Positions 31,436 through 41,599 of a stretch of DNA of 61,570 bases are shown piece by piece. Position numbers and translations under genes: made by a program. Where the stretch lies: assembly GCA_030746535.1 (NCBI GenBank), contig JASLML010000002.1, positions 1 through 61,570 of the forward strand. Direction: 5' to 3'. The notes below the pieces were generated by a model. That model was not told the DNA's origin, did not search any database, and worked only from the letters and a program-made list of their open reading frames with translations. Numbering within the stretch: the stretch's first letter is position 1; every line of letters starts with the position of its first letter. The DNA comes from Fidelibacterota bacterium (lineage in GTDB: Bacteria; Fidelibacterota; Marinisomatia; Marinisomatales; TCS55).

Positions 31436-34400
31436 TTGAAAAAAATACGAACCGGTTTAATAACTCTCATTTTTGCACTGGCAATTGCCGGTGCATTCCT
31501 GTTTAAAGTCAGCTTTTGGGAAACAAAGGTGGAGCAGTTTCTCAATGAAAATATCAGTCAGGACGGATGGACGGCAGCCATAGGAAGCCTGAACGGACAT
31601 TTGCTTTCAACCGTTTCTGCAGAAAATATTCAGTTTTTTCATCAAGACAGCACGCAGGTGATGGTTGCGTATTCCGAAGCAAATATCAATATTTGGCGCT
31701 CCATCATTTTCGGCGGCATCAATATGGACAGGATCATTGTCCGCGGTCTGCAGGTTATTCCCGGCAACATTACTTTGGAACCGTCTTCGGATGAAATTCA
31801 GGTTCGTCCGCCAAAACTTCCGCGCATCAAATTTGACCTAAAAAACTTTGAATTGGATGGTTCCGTCCCGCTGACAATTAAGGATGAACTGCGCCTTTAT
31901 TCCATTGCTTTTAAGGGTGACTACAGTCAGAAAGATGGAAAGGCTTCACTCAGGATTGAAGATTTTTCCGGAGGTTCATCCAAGAATTCGAACGCTTTTT
32001 CAGTAACTAACGTATTTGCCGAACTGGATTCTTCCCGGTTTCATATGTTCACCAATAATGGGTCTGTCATGGGTGTTGATTTCAGCGGTACCGTTAATGC
32101 TCTCTTTAGTGAAAAGCAGTCCTTAACTATAGATCTTGCATTTGCAGAATACACATTTCCCGATTACATTTTTGAAAGGCTGCCGCTCCAGCCAAAATTT
32201 TCATCTCTGGAATCCACTATTCATCTTTCTTCAGACTTCCACAGATTTACGGGAGATGTTTATGTTAAAAATCCCCTCGGGCTCAATATGGAAGGGACCA
32301 TATCGCTCAGGAATGAGCCGAACCACATTGCCGTGGACCAGATCGATTTGAAGAGTGAAACAGCACGGCTCACACTACAGGGAATCATAGAATACGCAGG
32401 AAGGTTCAACGGAACTGTCAGCCTGACACATTTAAATCTAAAAGAATGGATTACGGGCCAGCAGGATACAGATATAACAGGATTTGTTTTATTTGAGGGA
32501 CTGATAGATTCAACTGGACAGGTTAGTGACATTGATTTAACTGCAGAAGTGCAGGAAACAGAAATATATGCTGACAAGGATGTTGTTGTTTCAGGGTCTG
32601 TGCAACTTCACGATGACCTTATTAAGGTATCGCATCCGCTTACTCTTTCGATTGGACCAAGTTCAGTGATTGTGCAAGGAGAAGCTGATTTGGCATCTGA
32701 ATATGTCGATTTCAATCTTAAGCTTAAGGATGCAGATGTATTTCTGATCAATAATTTTTGGGACGATTCACTTACAAGTGGAACAGCTACCGGATCATTG
32801 GAACTGCAGGGCCCGTTGGATATACCGACAGTAAAGGGCGATCTTATATGCCAAAATATAGGATTCCGGAATACGCATTTGGAATACGCCGAAATGACCT
32901 GTCAAATCAACCGTATTTGGGATTTTTCCAGTGGTTGGCTTCAAATGGATATTGGCAAAGGAACATGGAACGAATATGGCTTTGATAATGGTGCCGTTGA
33001 TGTGCAGTTCCAATCAGAAGCATGGAAACTGTCTCGTTTGGAATTCAAAGACGGAGAAGATTTTCTACAACTATCGGGATCTGTTTCAATTGGTGAAATA
33101 GCAAAGCTGGACCGCATTCAGTTTGCTTACCGTGGCCATTATCTTGCCAGCACAAAGCCGCTTGTTATTCATTTTATTGAAGATGATATAAAGCTCGATC
33201 CGTTCGAGATTCATATTGATGACGGTATTATGAAAGGAGAATTTTATCGCGGAGATTCTCTAGACGGCAAGCTGAACCTTTCCAACATAGATGCAGATAT
33301 TGTTCAATCCATTTTGGGTATGCAGGATTTTCCAATAACGGGCATTGCTTTTGGAAAAGCTGTGTTCAGCATGGATTCATTGCGAACGCAGTTCATGCTG
33401 AACGGATCCATAAAGAATGGAACATTCTTTGATCATCCCTATGACAATTTGGATCTTTCTGTTGAGTACAAAGACAGAACCTTTTCAATTGAGCGCTTTC
33501 AAATGGAAGAGAATGGCAGGACATCGCTAAACGTGAATGGAGAATTTCCTCTCCCAGAACATCGGGATGAGCCACTGGATATTAAACTGATTGCACAATT
33601 GGACCAGATTGCAATGCCTCTTGTTTCAAAACTGCTGCTTAATGGAATGCCGATCAAAGGATTGGCAACGGGTATTTGGAAATTCGGAGGCAATACTGAA
33701 AGCACTCAATTTCATTTTGACCTTGATATTACGGATTGTTATTACGATCTGATTCCGCTCGGACAGGTACAGGGTAAAGCGGAATATACGGGACGAAGGC
33801 TGGTGTTTGACAATTATACATCAAATTATAGAGAAAATTTACTTTCTGGAAGCGGCTACCTGCCCATGGATTTGAATATCGGCTCTGAGAGTTTTGGGAC
33901 ATTCATACGATCCGATTCCATGCATATTTCGACGGAAGGTTCGGTTGGCGCTCTCAATTTCCTTTCTCCCTACATCAGCAGCATTGATTCCATTACGGGA
34001 TCCTTTGACATCGGCCTCATTATCCGCGGGTTTCCCGATGCAATTATGAGAGACGGTTATTTATCTGGTACAGATGCAGCTATGTATCCTGTAATGTTAC
34101 AGAAACCGATTGTAGTCGCTAATGCTTCTGCCATTCTTACTGAAAATGTATTTGAAATTCGGTATTTCGATGCAGTGATGGTTAAAGAAGGATCACAAAG
34201 TCCGAATCTGGCCTTGTCAGGAAACTTGAACCTAGATTCTTTTTTCAAGCCAAAATACGATATTGAATTGACGGGTTCAGATGTGTATTTCAAAACACTG
34301 TTCGGTGATATCGAAGGAATTGTTGATTTAGACCTGGAAGTCTCAGGCCGCGATACGATTTTGATTTCAGGCGATATTGCCCCCAAAGAGGGAGTCATCC

Positions 34401-35215
34401 GAAAAGAATTCACTTCTTCAGCCGTTGCATCGGTTGCATCTGAGCCCGGCAGGGTCATAACACATTATCAGATTCATTTTCCGATTCAGCAGGAATTTTT
34501 GCTCCAAAATAGCCAAGTGGATGCGATCGTAACCGGGGATATTTCTATTTCGAAATTTGGTGAATCAGATTCGGATTTTTCGGGAGAATTGATGGTTAGT
34601 GATGGAAAATTTTACTATTACCACGATGTATTCAAGGAACTACGAGGGCCGCTTGTTTTTGATGGTAAGGGATTTCATCCCACCATGGATATATCAGCAT
34701 CTACAACGATCGGGAAGGAAGAAATCAGCATTACGCTAGTAGGCCCGCTGGAAAATCCGGATCTGTATTTAGAGTCAGCAAGCGGGTTTTCCCAAAGCGA
34801 TATTCTGGAACTTCTAACGTTTCATCGCCGGTTCGAGGATCAGGAAATTTCCTCCGAAGGATTTGGAGCGCAAGCACAAACGATCTTAGGCGCATATTTG
34901 GAAAGCCAGCTCGAAAAGAATTTATTTAAAATAAGCGGTATCGAAGATATGGGACTTGTTGATGATGTAAGTGTCACCGGCATGGGAAGTTTGATAAATC
35001 CTGAAAGTGATGAAGAATTCACCATCAAAGCTGAACGAAAAATTTCTGATAATCTTTCGCTTAATTATTCCTATAAACGGTCATTTTCTCTGGTAAATCC
35101 AAATCAGAGTAAGATGGGTGTAGAATTGAAATTAAATCCGTATTTTTCCCTCGTGGGCAGCGTAGATGAAGAAGGTTTCATGAGTGTTAAATACCGTCTC
35201 CGGTACTCTTACTAA
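31436..35215 (+). CDS. tamB: TamB/DUF490-family translocation and assembly module protein
   Basis: 1259 aa, N-terminal signal anchor, beta-rich repeats, TamB-like C-terminus; directly upstream of an Omp85 gene. Confidence 0.85.
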   Translation: MKKIRTGLITLIFALAIAGAFLFKVSFWETKVEQFLNENISQDGWTAAIGSLNGHLLSTVSAENIQFFHQDSTQVMVAYSEANINIWRSIIFGGINMDRIIVRGLQVIPGNITLEPSSDEIQVRPPKLPRIKFDLKNFELDGSVPLTIKDELRLYSIAFKGDYSQKDGKASLRIEDFSGGSSKNSNAFSVTNVFAELDSSRFHMFTNNGSVMGVDFSGTVNALFSEKQSLTIDLAFAEYTFPDYIFERLPLQPKFSSLESTIHLSSDFHRFTGDVYVKNPLGLNMEGTISLRNEPNHIAVDQIDLKSETARLTLQGIIEYAGRFNGTVSLTHLNLKEWITGQQDTDITGFVLFEGLIDSTGQVSDIDLTAEVQETEIYADKDVVVSGSVQLHDDLIKVSHPLTLSIGPSSVIVQGEADLASEYVDFNLKLKDADVFLINNFWDDSLTSGTATGSLELQGPLDIPTVKGDLICQNIGFRNTHLEYAEMTCQINRIWDFSSGWLQMDIGKGTWNEYGFDNGAVDVQFQSEAWKLSRLEFKDGEDFLQLSGSVSIGEIAKLDRIQFAYRGHYLASTKPLVIHFIEDDIKLDPFEIHIDDGIMKGEFYRGDSLDGKLNLSNIDADIVQSILGMQDFPITGIAFGKAVFSMDSLRTQFMLNGSIKNGTFFDHPYDNLDLSVEYKDRTFSIERFQMEENGRTSLNVNGEFPLPEHRDEPLDIKLIAQLDQIAMPLVSKLLLNGMPIKGLATGIWKFGGNTESTQFHFDLDITDCYYDLIPLGQVQGKAEYTGRRLVFDNYTSNYRENLLSGSGYLPMDLNIGSESFGTFIRSDSMHISTEGSVGALNFLSPYISSIDSITGSFDIGLIIRGFPDAIMRDGYLSGTDAAMYPVMLQKPIVVANASAILTENVFEIRYFDAVMVKEGSQSPNLALSGNLNLDSFFKPKYDIELTGSDVYFKTLFGDIEGIVDLDLEVSGRDTILISGDIAPKEGVIRKEFTSSAVASVASEPGRVITHYQIHFPIQQEFLLQNSQVDAIVTGDISISKFGESDSDFSGELMVSDGKFYYYHDVFKELRGPLVFDGKGFHPTMDISASTTIGKEEISITLVGPLENPDLYLESASGFSQSDILELLTFHRRFEDQEISSEGFGAQAQTILGAYLESQLEKNLFKISGIEDMGLVDDVSVTGMGSLINPESDEEFTIKAERKISDNLSLNYSYKRSFSLVNPNQSKMGVELKLNPYFSLVGSVDEEGFMSVKYRLRYSY

Positions 35216-35224
35216 GACCATCCC

Positions 35225-37036
35225 ATGATTCGCATCAAAGCGGGACTTTGGGCTCTGCTGGTACTTTCGAATTTCGGATGGTCAACGCAGCCGTCTGCCT
35301 ATGTGACAAAGGTGGAATTCCACGGGAATGCGTCTCTCAAAGCGAAGCAATTGCTTTCGGTTCTGGAACTGCAAGAACCGTGGCTCTTTTCCTATAAAGA
35401 ATTTGATCCCCGCATCCAAAAACTAGACGCCATTTCACTAAAAACATATTATGTATCAAACGGATTTTTAGCAGCATCTGTTCGAGATTCATTCACAATT
35501 GAGGAAGATAGGGCAACGCTTTATTACACCATCAATGAGGGGAAACAGTATTTATTGAACTCCATTGATGTAAGGGGAAATGAGGCAATCTCTGATGATA
35601 ACATAACAGATCAATTAGGACTCAAGATAGGGAAACCGTTCAATCCTGTTCGGATCAACGCTGAAATGCCGGCGCTGGAGGAATTGTATCAGCATCACAG
35701 CAAATTGTATGTATCCTTCGATTTTATTCCTGATATCAAAGATTCGGTGAATGCTGTTCTGAAAGTTGTGGAGGGGCCGGATGTATCCATTGAAAGAATC
35801 ACGTTTGTTGAAATTGATTCTTCCGACATTGCGCTGGTATCAAGGGAGTTGGTTTTTGAGCCTGGAGATTATTACACAAAAAAAGCAATTGATGATTCCA
35901 AAAGAAGAATCCTCGAAACAGGGCTATTTTCATCATCAAGCATTGTACCGGTCTTGGGTACACCTACTGATTCCGCTATTACGGTAAAGGTTCAGGTAAA
36001 ATCTTTTAAAGATAAACGGGCCATTCAATCAGACGGCGGGTTTGATAAGATTGAGATTAGCGATGGACTCCTTCCTGTCCCGGGCCTTGGCGGAAATCTG
36101 GAATGGCTTAACAGGAGCCTGTTCGGATCTAGCAATAGACTCAGCTCCAACATTTCAGCTGAATTACCTTTGGAAGAGAAATTTAATTATCCGCGGATGC
36201 GCATTGATGCAAATCTGTTGAATCAGTGGATTGGCCCAGTAAGAATACCGACACGCCTGAAAGGATTTTTCCATTTATTTAAGAATTTTGCGAATTTGGA
36301 AGGACCATTTATTCTCAGGTACGGAGCCCAGATATCGACAATCCATAAATTTGGTGATAGAAGCTATATAGACTTCAGCCTGAAATGGGAAAAATTTGTA
36401 GAACCGGAGGAAATCATAGAAAATGTGGAGCAGCGGAAAGTGGATATTCATTACAGACTGGACAAAACAAATCATCCCTTCTTCCCTTCAAAAGGATCCA
36501 TTGTATCGGTTAGGCTGAACGGCACTGGCGGCATTTTAGGCGGCAACAGGGAATTTATTAAAATGGAAATTGACGGAAGAAATTATATCAGCCTATTTAC
36601 TAATTCTGTTTTTGCTGTTCGCGGTAATATTGGAATTCTGAAAGGATGGGATGAGAATGACGAGCAATATGAACATATTTTGTATGATAAATTTTATCTT
36701 GGCGGCAGCACTAACCTAAGGGCATGGGATCCCTTGGAATTTGCAGTTGAAACAGATTCATCGGGAACTACAGTTCCAAAAGGTGAAACTCATCGAATTA
36801 TCATAAACACTGAATTCCGATTTCCGCTGTACGGCTTGTTTGGCGGAGTATTATTTCTGGACGGGGGCAAATTGAGTAATCTACATGATTGGAATTCATT
36901 TACCGGTATGAGCTGGGACAGCGGATTTGGCTTTACTATCAAAACTCCTTTAGGACCAGTCAGGCTGGATTATGCGCGTCAGATGAGCGATCCCAGCAAA
37001 TGGAAAATACATCTAGGTGTATTGTACGCCTTCTAG
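35225..37036 (+). CDS. Omp85-family outer membrane protein (TamA/BamA-like)
   Basis: Signal peptide, POTRA-like repeats, C-terminal beta-barrel ending in Phe (HLGVLYAF), GPVRLDYARQM. Confidence 0.88.
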   Translation: MIRIKAGLWALLVLSNFGWSTQPSAYVTKVEFHGNASLKAKQLLSVLELQEPWLFSYKEFDPRIQKLDAISLKTYYVSNGFLAASVRDSFTIEEDRATLYYTINEGKQYLLNSIDVRGNEAISDDNITDQLGLKIGKPFNPVRINAEMPALEELYQHHSKLYVSFDFIPDIKDSVNAVLKVVEGPDVSIERITFVEIDSSDIALVSRELVFEPGDYYTKKAIDDSKRRILETGLFSSSSIVPVLGTPTDSAITVKVQVKSFKDKRAIQSDGGFDKIEISDGLLPVPGLGGNLEWLNRSLFGSSNRLSSNISAELPLEEKFNYPRMRIDANLLNQWIGPVRIPTRLKGFFHLFKNFANLEGPFILRYGAQISTIHKFGDRSYIDFSLKWEKFVEPEEIIENVEQRKVDIHYRLDKTNHPFFPSKGSIVSVRLNGTGGILGGNREFIKMEIDGRNYISLFTNSVFAVRGNIGILKGWDENDEQYEHILYDKFYLGGSTNLRAWDPLEFAVETDSSGTTVPKGETHRIIINTEFRFPLYGLFGGVLFLDGGKLSNLHDWNSFTGMSWDSGFGFTIKTPLGPVRLDYARQMSDPSKWKIHLGVLYAF

Positions 37037-37128
37037 GAACCTGTAGCAATCGGCGTAGTATAAGCAAGAAATCCCTCTTGCGAGCGGAGGATAGTACGAA
37101 TAAATTCACGAACTTTTTTGAGAGGTAT

Positions 37129-37620
37129 ATGAAAAATACAACCATTTTACTGGCAGCAGCTACACTTGTACTGACGTCTTGGAACTGCGCCAAACCGTTG
37201 ACTGCAGAAGAATTGTTTGCCCGTGCAGAAAGCAAACGAAACGTGAAAAATTTTCCGGGAGCGCTGGAGGATTTGGAAACGCTGGTAAATAAATATCCTG
37301 AGCATGAACTTGTTGCAAAGTCCCGCTATTTTGTAGGTGATATTTATATGAATAATATGAAAGATTTCCAATCAGCCATTACAGCATACAGGAAGGTTGT
37401 GGAATTGCATCAGGGCAGCGGAATGGATGCCAATGCACAGTTTTTAATTGGCTTTATCTTTGCTAATTATATCAATGACCTAGATAATGCGAAGATAGAG
37501 TATTCACGATTCTTAGAGCAGTACCCTGACCATAACCTTGTAAAGGATGTAAATTTCGAATTGCAGTACCTCGGTAAGGATATCAACCAGATTCCCGTTC
37601 TGAAAAAAGTCGCTTCCTGA
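37129..37620 (+). CDS. TPR-containing lipoprotein (BamD/YbgF-like)
   Basis: Lipobox-like LTSWNC, then tetratricopeptide repeats (GALEDLETLVNKYPEHELVAKSRYFVGDIY...). Confidence 0.7.
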   Translation: MKNTTILLAAATLVLTSWNCAKPLTAEELFARAESKRNVKNFPGALEDLETLVNKYPEHELVAKSRYFVGDIYMNNMKDFQSAITAYRKVVELHQGSGMDANAQFLIGFIFANYINDLDNAKIEYSRFLEQYPDHNLVKDVNFELQYLGKDINQIPVLKKVAS

Positions 37621-37632
37621 TCTGAAATCATA

Positions 37633-38628
37633 ATGTCAGAATTCAGTTTATCCGAGATCAACGAAAAAATATCTGCGCATTCGGGCTTTGTAGATGATTT
37701 GAAAAAAGGCCTGTCGCAGGTTATTGTCGGCCAGGATGAACTGGTCAATAAAATTATCATCAGCCTCCTTGCGAACGGGCATATACTTCTGGAAGGCGTC
37801 CCGGGACTTGCAAAAACGCTGACGGTTAAAACCATTGCCCAGCTTATCGATACAAAATTTCAGCGCATCCAGTTTACACCCGACATGCTGCCGGCCGATT
37901 TGCTTGGAACCCTTATCTACAATCAGAAGTCAGGATCCTTTGAAACTCGGAAAGGTCCGATTTTTTCAAATATCATTTTAGCGGATGAAATCAACAGGGC
38001 GCCTTCCAAAGTACAAAGCGCTTTGTTGGAAGCAATGCAGGAAAGGCAGATCACCATTGGGGAAAAATCCTATATTCTTGATAAACCTTTTCTGGTGTTA
38101 GCAACGCAGAATCCAATTGAGCAGGAAGGCACTTATCCATTGCCTGAGGCACAGGTGGACCGATTCATGCTGAAGCTAAAGGTGGATTATCCAACCAAAG
38201 AGGAAGAGCGCGTCATTCTGAGGAAATCAGCAAAAACTGAAGCCGCTGAACCCGTAAAACCGGTAATTACACCCGATGCAGTTTTGAAGACTCAATCGCT
38301 TCTGGATGAAATTTATGTTGATGAAAAAGTGGAGGAATATGTTCTGAATCTGGTTTTTGCCACGCGGGATCCTGAAGAAGCGGGACTGGCCGATCTGGAA
38401 GGTTTGATTGAATACGGCGCTTCACCAAGAGCAACGATTAACCTTATTCTTGCCGCAAAGGCGAGGGCTTTTCTCGAACACAGAGGATACATTACGCCGG
38501 AGGATGTCCGATACATTGCCATGGATGTTTTGCGGCACCGCATTATTTTGAATTTTGAAGCGGAAGCAGAAGAAATTTCAACCGAAGACATGATCCAGCG
38601 CCTTTTGGAGACTGTCGTTATTCCCTGA
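37633..38628 (+). CDS. MoxR family AAA+ ATPase
   Basis: LLEGVPGLAKTLTVKTIA, FTPDMLPADLLGT, ADEINRAPSKVQSALLEAMQERQ, ATQNPIEQEGTYPLPEAQVDRF. Confidence 0.96.
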   Translation: MSEFSLSEINEKISAHSGFVDDLKKGLSQVIVGQDELVNKIIISLLANGHILLEGVPGLAKTLTVKTIAQLIDTKFQRIQFTPDMLPADLLGTLIYNQKSGSFETRKGPIFSNIILADEINRAPSKVQSALLEAMQERQITIGEKSYILDKPFLVLATQNPIEQEGTYPLPEAQVDRFMLKLKVDYPTKEEERVILRKSAKTEAAEPVKPVITPDAVLKTQSLLDEIYVDEKVEEYVLNLVFATRDPEEAGLADLEGLIEYGASPRATINLILAAKARAFLEHRGYITPEDVRYIAMDVLRHRIILNFEAEAEEISTEDMIQRLLETVVIP

Positions 38629-38639
38629 ATCCGGGCGGT

Positions 38640-39515
38640 ATGATTCCCCGGGAAATCATCAAAAAAGTCCGAAGAATCGAAATCCGAACCCGCGGGCTCG
38701 TGAACGATCTTTTCAGCGGCGAATATCACTCTGTTTTTAAAGGAAGGGGGATGTCTTTTTCAGAGGTGCGCGAATATGTCCCGGGGGATGATATCAGACT
38801 GATAGATTGGAATGTAACTGCACGAACCGGCGATCCGTTTATTAAAATTTTTGAAGAGGAACGTGAACTTACGGTCATCCTAATGGTGGACATGAGCGCT
38901 TCTGGACAGTTCGGAACAGCATCAAAGCTCAAAACAGAGCTTGCGGCAGAACTCGCTGCCGTACTCGGTTTTTCAGCAATAAAGAACAATGATAAGGTTG
39001 GTGTTATTTTCTTCACCGATGAAGTAGAAAAGTACATTCCACCTAAAAAAGGCCGGTCCCACATTCTTCGTGTCATTCGGGAAATATTGTATTTCACTCC
39101 GGAGAAAAAAGGAACATCGCTCGGAAACGCTCTTGATTTTTTACTGCACACCGCAAAACGAAGATCAGTTGTCTTTCTCATTTCGGATTTCATGAATGAG
39201 GGGTATTGGAGATCACTCAAAGTAGCAAATAGAAAGCATGATTTAATTGGCGTGCAGATACACGATCCTGCGGAAGAGGATATTCCCGACATCGGCATGG
39301 TAAAGGTGAAGGATCCGGAAACAAATGATGTTTTTTGGGTAGATACCGGATCGGCAGCAGATAGAAAAGCAGTTAAAGAACTTCGGGAAATGAATAAAAC
39401 TGAATTCATGGATGCATGCAGAAAAAGCAGATTTGACATTATACCGATTTCCACAAAGGAAGATTACGTGGAACCGCTGATGAATTATTTCAGAATGAGG
39501 GAAAAACGATTTTGA
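38640..39515 (+). CDS. DUF58 domain protein
   Basis: GRGMSFSEVREYVPGDDIRLIDWNVTARTGDPFIKIFEEERELTVILMVDMSASG; directly downstream of moxR. Confidence 0.93.
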   Translation: MIPREIIKKVRRIEIRTRGLVNDLFSGEYHSVFKGRGMSFSEVREYVPGDDIRLIDWNVTARTGDPFIKIFEEERELTVILMVDMSASGQFGTASKLKTELAAELAAVLGFSAIKNNDKVGVIFFTDEVEKYIPPKKGRSHILRVIREILYFTPEKKGTSLGNALDFLLHTAKRRSVVFLISDFMNEGYWRSLKVANRKHDLIGVQIHDPAEEDIPDIGMVKVKDPETNDVFWVDTGSAADRKAVKELREMNKTEFMDACRKSRFDIIPISTKEDYVEPLMNYFRMREKRF

Positions 39516-40477
39516 ATTTGCTGGTGAAAAAGGACCTTATTCCTCTTTTTCTTTTTTTCATTCTGGCAGGCTGTTCCGAACAAACAAAAGAGAATCAGCT
39601 TAATGCGGAAGCGGAAATTGATACAAACCGAGTCGCGATTGGCGATGTATTCCATTACACCGTTACGGCTTCGGCACCGGATGACAGGCTGCTGGGTTTT
39701 CCGGAATTGGAAGGAAGCACCGCACTTGAAGTGAGAAGCAGCGATCACTCCGTTGATGACTATGGAATGCACAAAGTTGAATTTAAATTGGCTTTATGGG
39801 ACACGGGTTATCATTCTGTTCCTGCTTATCCCATTGAAGTTTTTCTGCGGGATTCGACGCTGGAACAGGTGATCCGCTTAGACAGCCTGAATGTTTTTGT
39901 ATTTTCCTCCATCGCCGAAGATTCCCTTTTTCAGGCATCCGGCACCGTCGGTTTAAAACCAGTAAAAAATCCCGTTCCAGTAGAGATACCACTTCCTCTG
40001 AAAACGATTGGACTTGCTGCGCTAATGCTGATATTGCTTGGATTGATAATTTTTATTTGGTTTCGCAGAACCCCTGACCGCTTCCGGTTTGCTGAACCAT
40101 TCGTGGATGCAGCGCCGCCGGATGAGGCGGCACTCGGCAAATTAAAGGAACTCGTCAAACAAGTCGAAAAGGGGGAATCTTCTGTGAAGGAATATTATAC
40201 ATCTCTATCGCATATCATCAGGGAATACCTGGAATTTGCATTTTTTGTAAAAACACTTGAAATGACAACGGAAGAGATTGAACGGTTTTCCGGAAATTTC
40301 CCGTTTGCATCTGCTACTAAAGATGAATGGAAAAAGGTTTTAAAGCAGGCGGATATGGTGAAATATGCAAAAGAATCAGCTGATATTTCCAACGTACAGA
40401 AAGATATCAGGTCAGCGGAAGCATTCATAAAAAATACGACAATATTTTGGAAGCGAAACGATAGCACTCTTCCGTAA
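39512..40477 (+). CDS. BatD/DUF4381-like lipoprotein with central TM
   Basis: Lipobox FFILAGCSEQ, beta-rich region, TM, helical cytoplasmic domain; adjacent to MoxR-DUF58. Confidence 0.6.
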   Translation: MNLLVKKDLIPLFLFFILAGCSEQTKENQLNAEAEIDTNRVAIGDVFHYTVTASAPDDRLLGFPELEGSTALEVRSSDHSVDDYGMHKVEFKLALWDTGYHSVPAYPIEVFLRDSTLEQVIRLDSLNVFVFSSIAEDSLFQASGTVGLKPVKNPVPVEIPLPLKTIGLAALMLILLGLIIFIWFRRTPDRFRFAEPFVDAAPPDEAALGKLKELVKQVEKGESSVKEYYTSLSHIIREYLEFAFFVKTLEMTTEEIERFSGNFPFASATKDEWKKVLKQADMVKYAKESADISNVQKDIRSAEAFIKNTTIFWKRNDSTLP

Positions 40478-40528
40478 TTTTCTGAGGATTTATTCGTAAG
40501 TTATTCGGTTGGCTCAGTTCGAAAAATA

Positions 40529-41092
40529 ATGGCGACTACAGCAGATATCAGAAACGGCGCTGTTCTGTTTCATAAAGGCAAACGCATGAAAGTGATTGAA
40601 TTCCTCCATGTGAAACCCGGGAAAGGCGGAGCGTTCGTCCGAACAAAACTCAAAGATATTCAATCGGGAAAAGTGATAGACGAAACATTTAACGGCGGAG
40701 CGAAAATTGAACTGGTCCGCGTTGAAGCAAAAACAATGCAGTTTTTATATGCCGACGGCGAAGATTTCATTTTCATGGATAATCAGACTTACGAACAATT
40801 ACTGGTAAGTGGAATGACGGTCGGTTCCGCAAAGAATTATTTGATTGCAGGGCAGGAGGTTGATTTGCTGTTCGACGGCAGTGAAATTCTCGATGTAAGA
40901 ATGCCGGCACATGTTATTTTGGAAGTAACGCATACAGAACCCGGAATGCGCGGCAATACGGCAACCGGCGCCACCAAGCCCGCGACGCTTGAAACGGGGT
41001 ATGCTGTTCAGGTACCCTTATTTGTTGATGAAGGTGATAGATTGAAGGTTGATACCCGTTCCGGTGAATATGTTGAGCGGGCAAAATTGTAA
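40529..41092 (+). CDS. efp: Translation elongation factor P
   Basis: KVIEFLHVKPGKGGAFVRTKLKDIQSGKVIDETF; three OB-like domains. Confidence 0.97.
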   Translation: MATTADIRNGAVLFHKGKRMKVIEFLHVKPGKGGAFVRTKLKDIQSGKVIDETFNGGAKIELVRVEAKTMQFLYADGEDFIFMDNQTYEQLLVSGMTVGSAKNYLIAGQEVDLLFDGSEILDVRMPAHVILEVTHTEPGMRGNTATGATKPATLETGYAVQVPLFVDEGDRLKVDTRSGEYVERAKL

Positions 41093-41121
41093 GCGGATTT
41101 TACCGAACTTAAGGAAAGCAT

Positions 41122-41574
41122 ATGTGGAAAGATAAGGTGAAAGAAATCATATATATCCTGGAGAACAGCGATATTGAAGAAATTGATATTACCTTTTGGG
41201 GGAAACGGATTCGTGTATCCAAATCCGGCAGCGTCATTGAAGGCTCGGTTTCGCCGACAGCAACGGCAGTACAGTCTAGCTCCATCGAAGCACCTGAGGC
41301 GACTCCGGCATCAGCTCCGCCAGCGGAAACAGGCGGTGAGCAAATTTTATCTCCAATGCCCGGTACCTTTTACAGAGCAGCTAGTCCGGAAAGCGATCCA
41401 TTTATCAACGAAGGTGACACGGTGAAAAAAGGGCAGACACTGTGCATCATTGAAGCAATGAAAATTATGAATGAGATTGAGGCAGAGCAGGACGGCGTTA
41501 TCCGAAACATTTTAGTGGAAGACGGAAAACCTGTGGAATTCAATCAGCCGTTATTCACGATTGAACCCTCCTGA
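41122..41574 (+). CDS. accB: Acetyl-CoA carboxylase biotin carboxyl carrier protein
   Basis: PMPGTFYRAASPESDPFINEGDTVKKGQTLCIIEAMKIMNEIEAEQDG. Confidence 0.96.
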   Translation: MWKDKVKEIIYILENSDIEEIDITFWGKRIRVSKSGSVIEGSVSPTATAVQSSSIEAPEATPASAPPAETGGEQILSPMPGTFYRAASPESDPFINEGDTVKKGQTLCIIEAMKIMNEIEAEQDGVIRNILVEDGKPVEFNQPLFTIEPS

Positions 41575-41599
41575 TCCGCCTCCATTGATCTAAGATCTT

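Noticed and set aside
37064-37081. Hairpin GCAAGA-AATCCC-TCTTGC between Omp85 and the TPR gene
   Set aside because: Only 6 bp with no U-tract; not distinguishable from chance.
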